DNA of 64,000 nt from Pleodorina starrii. Lineage: Eukaryota; Chlorophyta; Chlorophyceae; Chlamydomonadales; Volvocaceae. Location of the stretch: NCBI GenBank assembly GCA_030267565.1, contig BRXU01000005.1, positions 4,777,501-4,841,500 on the forward strand, given 5' to 3'. Positions 47,491-58,338 of this stretch are shown here, one piece after another. Every line of letters begins with the position of its first letter. Position 1 is the first letter of the stretch. The notes under the pieces are model-generated. The model worked only from the letters and a program-made list of their open reading frames with translations, was not told the DNA's origin and ran no database searches. The position numbers were made by a program, and so were the translations under genes.

Positions 47491-49394
47491 CCACTCTCGC
47501 TGTTATGTTTTGTCGTCATGCCCGTGCATTATTCGACTTTTGTGTTGCACTCTGCTGGCGGATCAGTTGCCCTCAGAAACAGTGACCCGCTGCTGCCCTA
47601 CTCTTTGAACGGATCTGCTTCCCTATGTGAACTTAAACGGACCTGCTTCTCTATTTGCACCGGCGTCGATAGTTGATTCGGCCATCCTTCGGTCCGTTGG
47701 TGTGAAGCGCGCGTCAAACGAAATAGGGAGCGTCGTCTTCTCCTAACCGGTTTGTTTTCAAGCAAGATATGAACGGACACATGCCACCTGTCTCCGATTC
47801 CTCTTGTCTCGTCTCTGCCTGCCCATCCATTACTGCGCCAGTTGGCTGCAGGGTGCAAGTTTTGAAGGGGTGACTGAGATTCAGGTATGGATAGTGCAAA
47901 TGATGTACAACTGTCGTACGGCTAATATTCAGTAAATAGAGAACGGTTTCAGAGTTGTCATCAAGCTGTACGGCGGAGGTGGCGCAGTTGGTTAGCGCGT
48001 AGGTCTCATACATTGTATGACTTGGGATATCCTAAGGTCGAGGGTTCGAACCCCTCTCTCCGCAGTGATTTTATGACTGTTGAAGAAATACGCTTGTGTG
48101 GGAGGTTTGTGTGGGACGCCCCCGCCCCACCCACGCTCCTTCACTGCAACCCACCGGCCTTCATGGGATCCCTTCCCACTTGACTGCCCTCACCTCCATG
48201 AAGGGTGTCCCGGCTTACAAGTGGCGCCGCGATGGGCTGCAGCCCAATTACTGGTGGGTGGTTGGTTGGTTGCATCAGGGGGTACGACATCTATCTGTGG
48301 GAAACTACATCTATCGATGGGGTACGACATCTTTCGGTGGGGTACGACATCTACCTGTTGCTTGGTGGGGTAGCTGAGGGAGGCAAGGCGTCAGTGCGTT
48401 GTCACGATACACTGCGTCTCGCTCTGGCACATCGGGTAGAGCTCCGCGCCCAACTGTGTGAATCTAGCGGCCAAAGACATCTGCATTCGTACTGCAGACT
48501 GGTAAAGGTGACTCGAGCTTGTTGGGCATGCCTGACCGGGCCTTTCTATCCTAGCCGGGCTTAGGGATCCTGCCGTACTTGGATCATGAGCGGCACTAAG
48601 CTCCCGCTCAGGCAGTGATCGCTGGAGTGACGGCACTCCGGTCCCGTCTTCCGGAGTAGATTCCGCGGCGTTTCCCCACCCTTGACCGAGGAGGGGTTTC
48701 CTGGTGTAGATCGTACAATCCAGGCTTTTGACACGCTGTGTCAATTACGCAGTGCGTGTGTCGTGACAGCGTGGCTAGACGGATACAGGTGGGGGAGGGG
48801 GGGACAGGGGAGGGGAAGGTGGGGCTGCCACTCGAAGTCCTGGGACCTTGGCACTGAGCTGACCGTGAACACTCCCCGTCCTGGCCTGCTGTTGAACCTG
48901 TTTCGAATCCATCCTGCACCCTTCTCCTGAAAAAGCCCCGGCCCGAATCCGTTCACCCTTATTCCTGGCAGCGATCAGCATGCAGGGACTTCTAACGGTC
49001 ATGCTGGGTTCGCTCGGCAGTCACAAGCCGATCTTCATTTATTATCTGTTCAGTCTTGGCTTGATCTGGACTGTGTCTGGTTATGTAGGAGGCTGGTTGA
49101 TGTTAATCAGTGACAAATAAACATGACACTGCTGTACAAAACACGTCGTCACCCCTCCGTCCCCTTTATTTGCCCTCTTTCCCTCGCTCCTTGCTTCCCA
49201 GGTACGCCAGCGCTGATGCGGCCCAGGTTCCCCTGGAGCTGGACCAGATGCCCAACGACCGCCAAACCTTCTGGCCGGGGACCTTCCAGGAGGGGCCGCC
49301 GCCTCCCGATGTGTTCCAGCTGCCAGAGGGGTGCAAGGCCAGGTGGGTGGGATGCGTGCAGGCCTCTCTTCAGGGCCCAGGGCCTCTCATCTAG
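46257..49394 (+). CDS. Secreted eight-cysteine protein, family unknown (paralogue D)
   Basis: Predicted join(46257..46651, 47332..47409, 47842..47884, 48204..48253, 49202..49394), about 252 aa, intron positions and phases as in paralogue C. ATG 46257 is chosen because the signal peptide (IMALLVALLLAASVMVAS) follows it closely. The key segments are HEQFSIQFNET, GTWYYDFVAQKEALYRENGN, GDRYCGS, TPCAHIVTGGKRYLVFPA, GECCMCCTAARGCGI, WLQGASFEGVTEIQ, GVPAYKW and FQLPEGC. Exon 5 is read through to a stop at 49394. A GTGGGT donor right after GCKA would allow a different, unseen last exon, so the C-terminus is uncertain. Exon 5 is almost identical to that of C while the other exons have diverged. Intron 3 contains a tRNA gene. 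Confidence 0.75.
47458..47490. repeat. (GT)n microsatellite in intron 2 of paralogue D
   Basis: About 16 GT units. Confidence 0.95.
47973..48064 (+). tRNA. trnM(CAU): tRNA-Met (CAU), elongator type, with intron
   Basis: The acceptor stem GCGGAGG (47973-47979) pairs with TCTCCGC (48057-48063), and A 48064 is the discriminator. The D arm lies in GGCGCAGTTGGTTAGCGC. The anticodon CAT lies in CTCATA (48005-48010). An 18-nt intron at 48011-48028 follows position 37. The 3' half starts ATCCTA, and the T arm is GAGGGTTCGAACCCCTC. CCA is not encoded, as usual in eukaryotes. An intron in elongator tRNA-Met is known from plants. The internal A and B boxes (TGGCGCAGTTGG, GGTTCGAACCC) allow Pol III transcription. 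The gene sits inside intron 3 of paralogue D, same strand. Confidence 0.92.
48276..48360. repeat. Short tandem repeat in intron 4 of paralogue D
   Basis: About four degenerate copies of a unit of about 20-25 bases with the pattern GGGGTACGACATCTATC. Confidence 0.8.
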
Positions 49395-52300
49395 CACAGG
49401 CATCATCATCTAGCACAGGCACCATGACCTACCGCCTGCCTCCTTCCGTCCACCCCACCACCGCTCCGGAACCCGCTCCGATTAACCCCGCACATGAACG
49501 CCGGCTCCTCACACCCACCTGTTCGTTCGGTGATGTATATTTGTGCCGAAGCGGCCTTCCCTCGCGCACCTATATCTACTACGCTCGCTCCTGGGTCGGG
49601 TGCTCCCTCGCTCCATCCAGCCCAAACCTCGCAAGCGCCGCTCCTCCATCTAACCCCCGCCCCCCACCTGCTGCCCCGCCCTGCCTACCTTCATCCACAG
49701 CTGCCCCTTGACAAGCGTTTGCACCATTGCCGCGGAGGAGGGGACAGAGTCCACCGAGGCCTGGTTTGCTAGATAGAGGCTCCATCGATGGCTGTTGATT
49801 GGGGGCGATGGCGGCCTTTCCATCCGCGGCTCCGTGTAGTCGGCAGGCCCCGGGACAGAGTCCTCTGATTTAATAAATGAGCTGCTCGGACGGCTGTTTG
49901 CTTGGATTGCTGGTGGCGACGGCTGGTGATGGGCCGGCCCTGCACACAAACGGAAGAGTCAGAGACCTGGTCGCGTACGCCTGGATGGGTTCACGCAGGG
50001 GTACCTCTCTCTCTCCCAAGGCGGCGGACCTCGATCGCTCGCTCTCACATGCTGGATTCCATGCTGCCTCACTAGCGGCTGCTTTCTACAGATATACGGC
50101 TAAAAGGGCCGTGCGTGCGTGCGTCCGCCACACATGCCTGCATGGCAGCCCACACACATGCGCATGCACGGGCGCTTCCCACGCACGCGCATCCCATCTG
50201 TGGCTACGGCAGACGGTTGATTTGGCGGCGGCTGCCTTCACATCGATTGGCCTGTATGTGGCCCTACCTGTAGGCGTACGTGTGCCCACCCATGCAGCTG
50301 CCAGTAGCCACCTCTGCTGGTGTCAGTGGCTGGTAGATAGGTGATGTCCCTGCAGCTGAATGCCTCGCTGCTGTTTGAAAGCCGGGACTACGGACTGCGT
50401 GGGGCGTGGGCAAAGGCCGTTGCGCAGGGTGGGGCAGGGTGAGAGAAGGGCATGCAGCCAGGCTGTTGCTGCTGCTGCAATACAGCTGTGGTAGGTGGTG
50501 GCGGCGGTGACTTCACGTGCGTGCACAGGCATGTTCAGCTCCACAGGCGTGCACTGTATGTTAGGCAGGCATGTCGTTGTGTGTGCACAACGGTGCGCGT
50601 GATGCCCGGTCATCAGAAACAAAACCACTGAACCAACCACACACGGCCTTACACCACGCCTACGTATCTACACTGGTGTTACATGCAGCCAAAGGCCACT
50701 GTTTGTAAGCCCCAATTCAGCCAGGAGTTTAATTGACGCACTCTATCTACATGTGTATGTATGTGTATGTGACCACTGGCAGCTGCGTGGCAAGACGCCG
50801 TTATGCGGGTCAATATCACCGCTGGTATGGAGGCAGCGTAGCGGAGCATAGACATGCATGTGGTCTTTTGTGGCTGCATTCCCATTTTCCCAGCACCGAA
50901 GGCAGGAGAACGGCGGCCCGGCACACCGCGCGCACCCCTGCTCCATCAGAAAGCGTAGGTAGCACAGGCCAGGCAGGTTGTCGCTCCTACGTACTGCCCG
51001 CCGGTCCGCCACATCCCTTACTGTCCAACGAAAGGATAGCCTACCTCGTCTCAGCAGCAGCCACTGCTGCAGGCGGTCCGTCCATCCAGGGCGCCGGCAT
51101 CCGCCAGCAGGTCGTCGGCGCGGGCCTCCCTGGATGTACGCACGCATCGGCAGTAATGCGGGGGTAACCCAGCAGCGAGCCCCTCCAGCCCCTCCGTCCT
51201 CCTTGGCCTGCCAGAGTGCCAGTAGTCGGGCCTTGGGCGTAAGGCTAGCTCCCCGCTGCTGCTGCTGCCCGCTGTAGGTCGCTCGGCTTGCTGGCCTTGA
51301 ATGAATAAATGAGCAACTACCCCAACACCCAGCAGCACGCAGCCCCTGCTGCAGAAGCTGCTTGCTTGCTTGTGCGTGCAGCAGCCGCTGCAAGCCTCAC
51401 GCAAGGCCCTCACGCAGCTGCCACACACAGGTAGGTGGTGGCCTAGGCTTAATAATTATGCTCCTGCCGGGTCTGCCGGGTCTGCCGGGTCTGCCGGGTC
51501 TGGGATTTCACATTTTTGAAGGACTGCCGTACTGTACGGCATGTAGGCCTGGCTAACCAACCCAGCGGCGCAGACGACTGCGGGCCGCGCTAAGCGAGAT
51601 CCACATGAGAGGCGTCACACACAATCATCAAACCCCTACCAAAACCAGCTCTCAACCCCCCGTCTGCCCAGCCTACTCAAGCGCTCTCGAGTCTCTAGAG
51701 CCCTACACAAAAGAACACCTCCGAGCGCCCTCGACCCCTGGGTCAGGGGCCTAAAACAACGGGGAGGCACCGCCGCACACCCGCGTTCCCTCGCCCCGGG
51801 CCGTTCTTATTACCCAAAACTACGAGGCAAGAGAAAGCCCACCCAGGCCAGGCACGGTCCCGCACGAGAACTAGCTACCTTGGGGCTGAGTCCCCTCACC
51901 AAGGGCTCCCGGGAAAGCCAGCACAGCAAGGAGCCCAACTGCCACAACACGACAGCCAAGGCGCTGCTACAGGAGCTGCTCGCTTAGGCAGGCACACACC
52001 CGCTCGCTGGCCCGCAAGGCGGCCTCCTCCTGGGGGCTACGGGTTCCCCGACGCTGCCCAGCGGGGGAAAACAAAACACCTACGGCCGGTGTGTGTATGC
52101 GCGCGCGTGTGTGTGTGTGTGTGTGTGACAAGCCGGCGCGGCGCCCCCCTTGAAAGCCCATTACGACGCACGGCTCACAGGCGCTGACTGCCCTCGCCTA
52201 CCACGCAGAGATACTTACCCCTCCGTCCCTGGCCGCCAGCGGAGCCCAGCAACACCTACCCTCCCTCTGCACCCCCTCCCTCTCGCTCCCCCTTTCCCTC

Positions 52301-52844
52301 CTTCCATACGCCAAAGCTACATGCCTCCATCGCCGCACCTCTCAGCCACCAGACAACACAAAACCGCTCCTCACTCCTCGACGGACCCCGTCTCCCGAGA
52401 AGAGGGCACACACACCCACTCGCACAAAACAAAACAAGCAGGCCTGATCCCCCCCCTCCCTGCTAGATAGCCCACGAGACCCTTGGCCAGGAAACCCTTG
52501 CCCGCCCGCCCAGCCCTCCCATTGCCCACAACCCTCCCTGCTCTCCTCGCTCCACTCACCCTCTCCAGGCCCCCCCCCCTCACAGCCCCCCAACCCCCCC
52601 ACCCTCCTCCCACCATCACCCGCTCCCTCCTCCCCTCCAACCAACGCCCCTTGCCCCGTCACTAGCACAGCTGCTTAAGTCGTGATCTCCACCGGCGCTG
52701 CGCACCGCATTCGCTCCTGAACGACCGCTAGGATGAGGTGCTGCGACCAGAAATCCGTCACCGCGCGGGCGCGCGCCCGGTCCAGCGGCGAGGTTTCGGC
52801 TGCGCCCCGCGCTGCTGCCGCTGCCTCTACTGCTGCCGCCGCCG
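49395..52844. other. Intergenic, simple repeats only
   Basis: No supported gene over 3.4 kb. It contains a 9-bp minisatellite (GGGTCTGCC, about four units, near 51469-51503), a (GT)n run near 52089-52128, and C-rich low-complexity sequence at 52240-52660. The stretch 51640-52000 is oddly AC-rich and may be untranslated transposon DNA. Confidence 0.4.
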
Positions 52845-53897
52845 CTACCACCGCCACCACCTCTCCGGCCCCCGCTTCCTGCGTAGGCGATTCACCCGCA
52901 AGGGGCGTTCAGCGCGGGCCCCTCCTGCTGTGTCGCCCCTCCCGCCAGGGCGAAGAAGTCGATGATGGCCCGCTGGCGCGGTCCCTGTCGCTGGGGCTGC
53001 TTTGGCTGGGGCTGCCCCGTCGCTGCTGCTGCCCCCGCCCGCCCCTGCCTCCGGGTTGCTGCTCGAAGGCAGCACCTTCCGACTTCCATGGCGGACAGCG
53101 CTGCTAGGGCGATCACGTCCCAGGGGGCTTGCTCGCACCCAGGTGGCGCTTGGGCGAGCCAGATCTGCTGCCGGGTGGTGGTGGTCCCCGCTGCTGCCTG
53201 TGGGGGTGGCAGGTGCCGGTCGATCTGCTCCCGAACGGCCCGCGCGACTGGGCCTTCCCAGAAGTGGTGCAGTCGCGGGGAGCAGGTCGGCCGGCGTCGG
53301 TCTCCCCATAGGCCTCGTACCCGCACGCCTCAACGGGCACCCGGGCCAGGTGCGTGTTGACGATCGAGCAGGGGCACGCCGTCCACCGCAAGGCGCCACA
53401 TGGTCTCCTTGTTGTCGTTCTCCCAGCGCACTCCGAACCACAGGCGTGCCTGGGTTGCCCGGAAGCGGCTGAGCTCGGCGGCGAGGTGGGGAGGCGCTTA
53501 GGACCTCCCGCACAAACTCGGTGATCAAACCCACTCGCCGCTCGCTGGCGGGCCCGTCCTGTAGTTGTGTCGCCTGGCTGACCGTCAGGCGGCGGAGTGG
53601 CATTGCGTCCGTTCCCCCGGGAAGGCGCCACCCCAGTCGGCCGACGATCATGGCCATCACCTGTGCACAGTCTGGCGGTGGCAGTGCTGGCGGTTGCTGT
53701 TGCTGCTGGGGTCCTTCCGCCTCCGCCTGCTGCCGCCGCTGCTGCCGTAGCCTGGTATCCACCACACAGGCTGCCTCCAGCCAGGCCGGGTTGATATCGT
53801 TATATATGCAGGGTCCCAAATGCTGTGTGCACCGACCTGCTCTTGTCATGTAGGGCCCGCCGCGGTCGTGTCGACATGTGCTGACAGGCTTGCACAA
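52845..53897 (-). pseudogene. Decayed transposon ORF, copy 2
   Basis: One minus frame is open for 350 codons, but the recognisable sequence changes frame part-way. At about 53460-53360 another frame encodes ATQARLWFGVRWENDNKETM and WRLAVDGVPLL, which matches the element at 37.0 kb. At about 53330-53200 a further frame gives PRLHHFWEGPVARAVREQI. I read this as one element ORF with at least two frameshifts. The family is the same as copy 1. Confidence 0.5.
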
Positions 53898-54570
53898 AAG
53901 CAGTTCAATGCGCCCGAGCTGAACATGAGGGGGGACAAAGGGTGTCGGCTTCCTTGAAGCCGGAAAAAAGGCGGTGCCCCGTTAAACCCGCACTGGCGGG
54001 TGGACTTGAGTGCTATGGACTTGGGCCGAACCGCTAGGTGGCCGCTGCCTAAGCGAGAACGCGTCTGGAGCCACGTATGGCAACGTGTTTTCGGGCAGTT
54101 TCACCGCGAGAGTTTCGAGATGCAATCGAACCATGTCAGCTGGTGGGGCTTCGGCCCTGCCCGGGGAGGGAGTGGGCCCCCTGAATAAAGGGGCCGTCTG
54201 TCACGTTGGGATGTAGCCGAATGTACGTGGCTCCTGTCCACTCAATATCGATAATCCCACCCCGCATCCTAGGGACTTGGGAGCGTTAGGTAGGCGTGTT
54301 CGCGATGTATGCAAATCCAGTTGGATGTCGAAACGAATAGACGCCGTCATGTTAACATTCATACATGAACAACGCGGTATAGGTTGGAATGAACAGGAGT
54401 TCTGGATGTGTTGGAGCGAGTGCGTCCTCGGACCATGCACGGCGCGGACGCCTCAGTCAAACATCTTTTACTCTGGTTTCTGCCCTATTATTTTTTATAT
54501 TATAATAAAGTTTGTCAAGGACTTATTGTATTGCTTTACAGCGTAACGAGCGAATATAGCTGGTCGTCAC

Positions 54571-54571
<1 letters not shown>

Positions 54572-54612
<41 letters not shown>
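54572..54612. repeat. (AGCC)n microsatellite
   Basis: Ten AGCC units immediately before CACGGACA. In the LINE copy at 58.3 kb a different short repeat (CCCAGAA, three units) occupies the same place. Confidence 0.95.
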
Positions 54613-54613
<1 letters not shown>

Positions 54614-54636
54614 CGGACAGCAGGGGCAACGCTAGG

Positions 54637-54680
54637 GGGCGGGGCCCCCCAGCAGGGCGCTTCGCGCTGGGGCCCCGCCC
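54637..54680 (+). repeat. GC palindrome, copy 2 (44 bp)
   Basis: The same palindrome as at 4862 and 58354 with four extra bases (AGCA) in the left half. Arms GGGCGGGGCCCC and GGGGCCCCGCCC, inner GGCGCTTCGCGC. Confidence 0.85.
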
Positions 54681-55133
54681 AAAAAATCAATACGTTCGCA
54701 GTGGTTGCCTGATGTACGTGCACCCCATCTCATGTCCTCCAATGCAATGTAACGGCGGCTGCATCGGATTGATCCAAACGACGGGCAGGCACAAGGCAAC
54801 TCGCTGTACTGTACGTCAACTGCTGTGGTCACAAAGCCCAGCGCCGAAATGAACACCACAGCAAGAACCAATACTATGAGCTAAAATAACCTGGTCTTTG
54901 AACATTTATTGTTTGTGTTCACGGTGTATGCCGTGTCTCTCCAGCTTCTGAATGAACCTTCCTCCCCTCACTCACCATCGACGGCACGCCCAGACCATGT
55001 CGTCCTGTTGAATTGCCTGATTGCGTTTGCTGTAAATGGTTCAATTGACCTCGCTGCGCTTTTAGGTAGCTAGAGACGCCTGAGCTCGACAGAAGGCAGG
55101 GACGGTTGGTTGCACAGAAACTGTTTCACAGCA

Positions 55134-55388
55134 ATGGCGTCGATTCGGCAAGGAGCTTTTACCTCTCGCCGAGGCTTTCCCACGTTCTGGAGCATTATTC
55201 TGCTAGCTTGCCTGTCGGGGATCGTGCCATTCGCGGCCTCTGTGGGAGTTCTCCGAGCAACCGCTGGTGCGTACGATCGAGATGAGACCAGACCCTCCTA
55301 TCGGAGGATACACTCGAAATTTAGATACGTAGCTCGGGGCCACGCGCGCGCGCTTGTCGGCAAGCAAGGGAACATGTTTGGCAGGTGA
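55134..55388 (+). CDS. Possible first exon of a small secreted protein
   Basis: From ATG 55134 there are 84 codons. Residues 15-40 or so are hydrophobic (FWSIILLACLSGIVPFAASV), suggesting a signal peptide or anchor, followed by a charged stretch (DRDETRPSYRRIHSKFRYVA). The frame ends in AGG-TGA, but the preceding CAG and the GTGACC could be a donor site, as in paralogues C and D. No second exon could be placed. Confidence 0.3.
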   Translation: MASIRQGAFTSRRGFPTFWSIILLACLSGIVPFAASVGVLRATAGAYDRDETRPSYRRIHSKFRYVARGHARALVGKQGNMFGR

Positions 55389-55721
55389 CCCCCATCAGCA
55401 CGCAGGTGCGAAGGGGCATCGATCTATCTGATTGCGCACTTCTAGTCATAAGGATTGAGGGCACAAAAGTGGCGAAAGTGACCCAAAACGTATCTACGCC
55501 GTCTCGACTTACATCCGCCTGCTAGTAACCCATGGGTGACGAATGCGGGTGTTGACATGCATGGAACCGATGAGGACGACAGCTGCATAATGCGTCCACA
55601 TACACGACCATATTAATTTGCCCAGCATGTGCGCGAAACCTGGGCGGGAGATAGAGGCCTTCACCTGAATGCATGTTGCATTGGTTGGTAGTTGCCTCCT
55701 CATGGAGGTAGGGGCAGCGGC

Positions 55722-57254
55722 ATGAATGTGACCAACCAGGACAGCCCCTATGCCGCTGGCTCCTGGCGTGGCGAAGACAGTGCTGAATCCCCCATGGTCT
55801 TGGGCGGACTGGCCCCTCTCGACACCGCGACGATTGACCTGCTGGCAATGATGATGGGTAAGACTGGAAATAGCAACCCTGCTGCTTGGCCGCCAACTGA
55901 ATATCATAGCTATGCGCAGCGGGTGTCACAACCTAGTTCTAGATGGAAACTACCCAGCAGCACACACCTGACATGTGCAATACAGCAAGCCACTGATGAA
56001 TACATCAATCACACAGAATGGTCCAGCCCCACTGCCCAACAGACTACAATCATACCCCAAACACCCTCCCATGATAAACCCCCCACAAGGTGGACAGCTA
56101 ACTGGAGGCTGGAGGACCCTAGCGGCCAGGACGAAAGGATGTGGACCTGCCTGTGGACCGGCAATATTGGAGAGGACTCACAGCTAGCGGCATGTCGGAA
56201 AGTCGGATGGAGAGAGCAAAGTTGGTGCGTTGATGGTGCTTACCCCAATTGCACGAGGAACAGACAAGGAGAAGCCCCTGTTAAGGATCTGCATCCCAAA
56301 ACTAGTTATCCTGACTGGGCCGATCCTAGAAAGATAGCATCCCAGGCGATATGTACAGCCGCTGACCCGATGAAGGCGGTAATTACCTACTTGGCCCAAC
56401 TAGCTAGAATTGTTTGCCAATGCCTAATGCTCTATGCCCGTCTGGTACCATGGGTTCTGGCGTCCCTGCCCGTGATGGGGACAGCTTGCCATCTCATCAA
56501 CACAACGCTGTCCAAAGCGTTGCTACCACCCAAAAAGGCAATACCCAGATACACCCTGTACGTACTAAGTCTTGGGTCAGCTATTTACCCAATACCAATG
56601 CTTGCATGCATTACCCCATTAGCTGCACTTAGTGCAGCCCTCTGCGCAGCATCGATCATCCTAACCGCCGGGATAATGTGGGCAATTCTGACTGCTACTA
56701 ATCTCCTCATACCAATCATCAGCCAGCTGAAAACAATAAAGCAGATAACCACACACCCCTGCCCTGAACTTGTGCTACTATGCCACCTCATCAACGGCAC
56801 CCGCTACATAGCTATACTGGCATGCCTAACGGATCCCTTGCACTTCCTACTGCATAGACTGCAAGCATTCGAAATTAAAATCCTCGTCATCACTGCCCTC
56901 TCCATCAAGTTCCGCACACAAAAACACACAGCGTGTCTAACTGCTGCAATCACCATGCTCTCAGTGATGGGCCAAATCAGACAGAACGAAGAGGCGGTCG
57001 CGCTCCTTGCCATTGCCCTGAAGGCTGGCCTCCCAACCCTCCTGAAATTCGCAACTACAGACAAAATAAGGGCAAACCCCGAGACTGCCAAACGGGCAGC
57101 ACCAGCGAAAAACAAAGGACACCAGTGCAGGACTGGCAACAATGCACGTCGACTGAAAAAACGGCATCCCCATAATTCGCACAGACCGACACGCGCACAC
57201 CCACCACATGGGTACTGGGACAGACGGACAAGGGGTTGGTGTCGGCTTCCTTGA
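55722..57254 (+). CDS. Multi-pass membrane protein ORF, possibly of mobile-element origin
   Basis: An uninterrupted frame of 510 codons from ATG 55722 with no intron needed. Residues up to about 210 are polar with several Trp and Cys (CLWTGNIGEDSQLAAC). Residues about 220-420 hold six or more hydrophobic segments, for example LVPWVLASLPVMGTA, YVLSLGSAIYPIPMLACITP and ALCAASIILTAGIMWAILTA. The C-terminus is Lys/Arg/His-rich. Its codons (ACA, ATA, CTA) are AT-richer than those of the host genes and like those of the downstream LINE. The last six codons and stop come from the 5' end of the LINE, so the original C-terminus was probably cut off by that insertion. The family is unknown. Confidence 0.45.
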   Translation: MNVTNQDSPYAAGSWRGEDSAESPMVLGGLAPLDTATIDLLAMMMGKTGNSNPAAWPPTEYHSYAQRVSQPSSRWKLPSSTHLTCAIQQATDEYINHTEWSSPTAQQTTIIPQTPSHDKPPTRWTANWRLEDPSGQDERMWTCLWTGNIGEDSQLAACRKVGWREQSWCVDGAYPNCTRNRQGEAPVKDLHPKTSYPDWADPRKIASQAICTAADPMKAVITYLAQLARIVCQCLMLYARLVPWVLASLPVMGTACHLINTTLSKALLPPKKAIPRYTLYVLSLGSAIYPIPMLACITPLAALSAALCAASIILTAGIMWAILTATNLLIPIISQLKTIKQITTHPCPELVLLCHLINGTRYIAILACLTDPLHFLLHRLQAFEIKILVITALSIKFRTQKHTACLTAAITMLSVMGQIRQNEEAVALLAIALKAGLPTLLKFATTDKIRANPETAKRAAPAKNKGHQCRTGNNARRLKKRHPHNSHRPTRAHPPHGYWDRRTRGWCRLP

Positions 57255-57260
57255 AGCCGG
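57241..57260 (+). other. Conserved 5' hairpin of the LINE
   Basis: GTCGGCTTCCTTGAAGCCGG folds as CGGCTTC-CTT-GAAGCCG. It is present at the same place in the inverted copy (8443-8462) and in the copy at 53.94 kb while the surrounding sequence varies, so the structure is probably selected. Confidence 0.6.
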
Positions 57261-58338
57261 AAAAAGGGCGGGGCCCCACTAAATCCGTACGGGTTAAGTT
57301 GAGTGCTAGGGCGGCGAGGGCGTGAAATGTGAGAGTGTCGACATTCCTGCTGATAGACAGCCAGAGCTGTTTCCCGAAATGCCTGCTAGCCGAGTCGTTA
57401 TCAAGGCCTGCCGGCGCCGCGCGAAGCGCGTCATCCCGTCGGGTGCATGAGCGCATGTGCGCATCGACCGAAATACGGCATTTCCAAAGCGAGCGGCGAG
57501 GGCGTCAACTGTGAGAGTGTCGCATCGACATTCCTGCTGATAGGCAGCCAGAGCTTTATATCTGAAATGCCTTCGGCTTCAGCAATCCGACCCATGTTTA
57601 GCATCGCGCGCCGTCTCGGCACTGTGCAACTCTTCCGGCCAGCGCATTGGCTGAAGTTACTTGACAGTAGACATGGAGTGTATCATTTACACATCACGCA
57701 GGCTGACTTGCCAATAGAAGGACAGCGGAACTGTTTGCGAGGGTAGCGACGACGTGCAGTTGCCGACGAGGTATTCGCCGTAGAGGAGGCTTGACTGCTA
57801 TAACATTAGGACAGGGAATGTAGAAGTCCATCCCCTAGGTTGCCGACTGGACTTGTTGGGCGGCCCGCAGAAGACCGCTGCATAGGGCTGCATCGTGCGT
57901 GCAATTTGCGGCTTGGCGTCCAACAACCAGCAGTTTGCCCCTCATGGTTTGCTCCTTGCAACCTTTGTAATAGTAATATGCGTCAAGACGATCGGACCGG
58001 CTAGCAGAGCTGCTGTGGTGTGGTCGCGGGAAGAATGTTCGCAATGCAAACATAGTTTGTTTCCGAAACGAAGATTCATTTCACGCCGTCATGTCAGAAT
58101 TCCACCTTAAGGAACGATGACTCTTCTGGAAATATATAGGCCGAGAGGTGATGGTTTGACCTCGGCCTCGGTCCATGGAGGCTGCCAAACTGGTTTGTAC
58201 TCATGCGATGTTGGGTTCCAATAATAAATTTACCGTGCAATAAAGAATGTAATCTTTTACTTATGCAGACTTTCCGTTGACCGAAAGTCTACACTTGTCC
58301 AATTACTTCCCAGAACCCAGAACCCAGAACCCACGGAC

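Larger units (their letters stand above)
53935..54686 (+). mobile_element. Diverged third copy of the LINE 5' region
   Basis: It starts ACAAAGGGTGTCGG with the same GGCTTCCTTGAAGCC hairpin as 57228, followed by GGTGGACTTGAGTGCTA. It ends with CACGGACA and the GC palindrome (54637-54680) followed by an A run. The middle is unlike the other two copies, so it represents another subfamily or has been rearranged. It suggests the element family is defined by a 5' hairpin and a GC palindrome. Confidence 0.6.

Noticed and set aside
48979..49122. Small hydrophobic ORF (47 codons) in intron 4 of paralogue D
   Set aside because: Same strand as the host gene, no family resemblance, and short enough to occur by chance.
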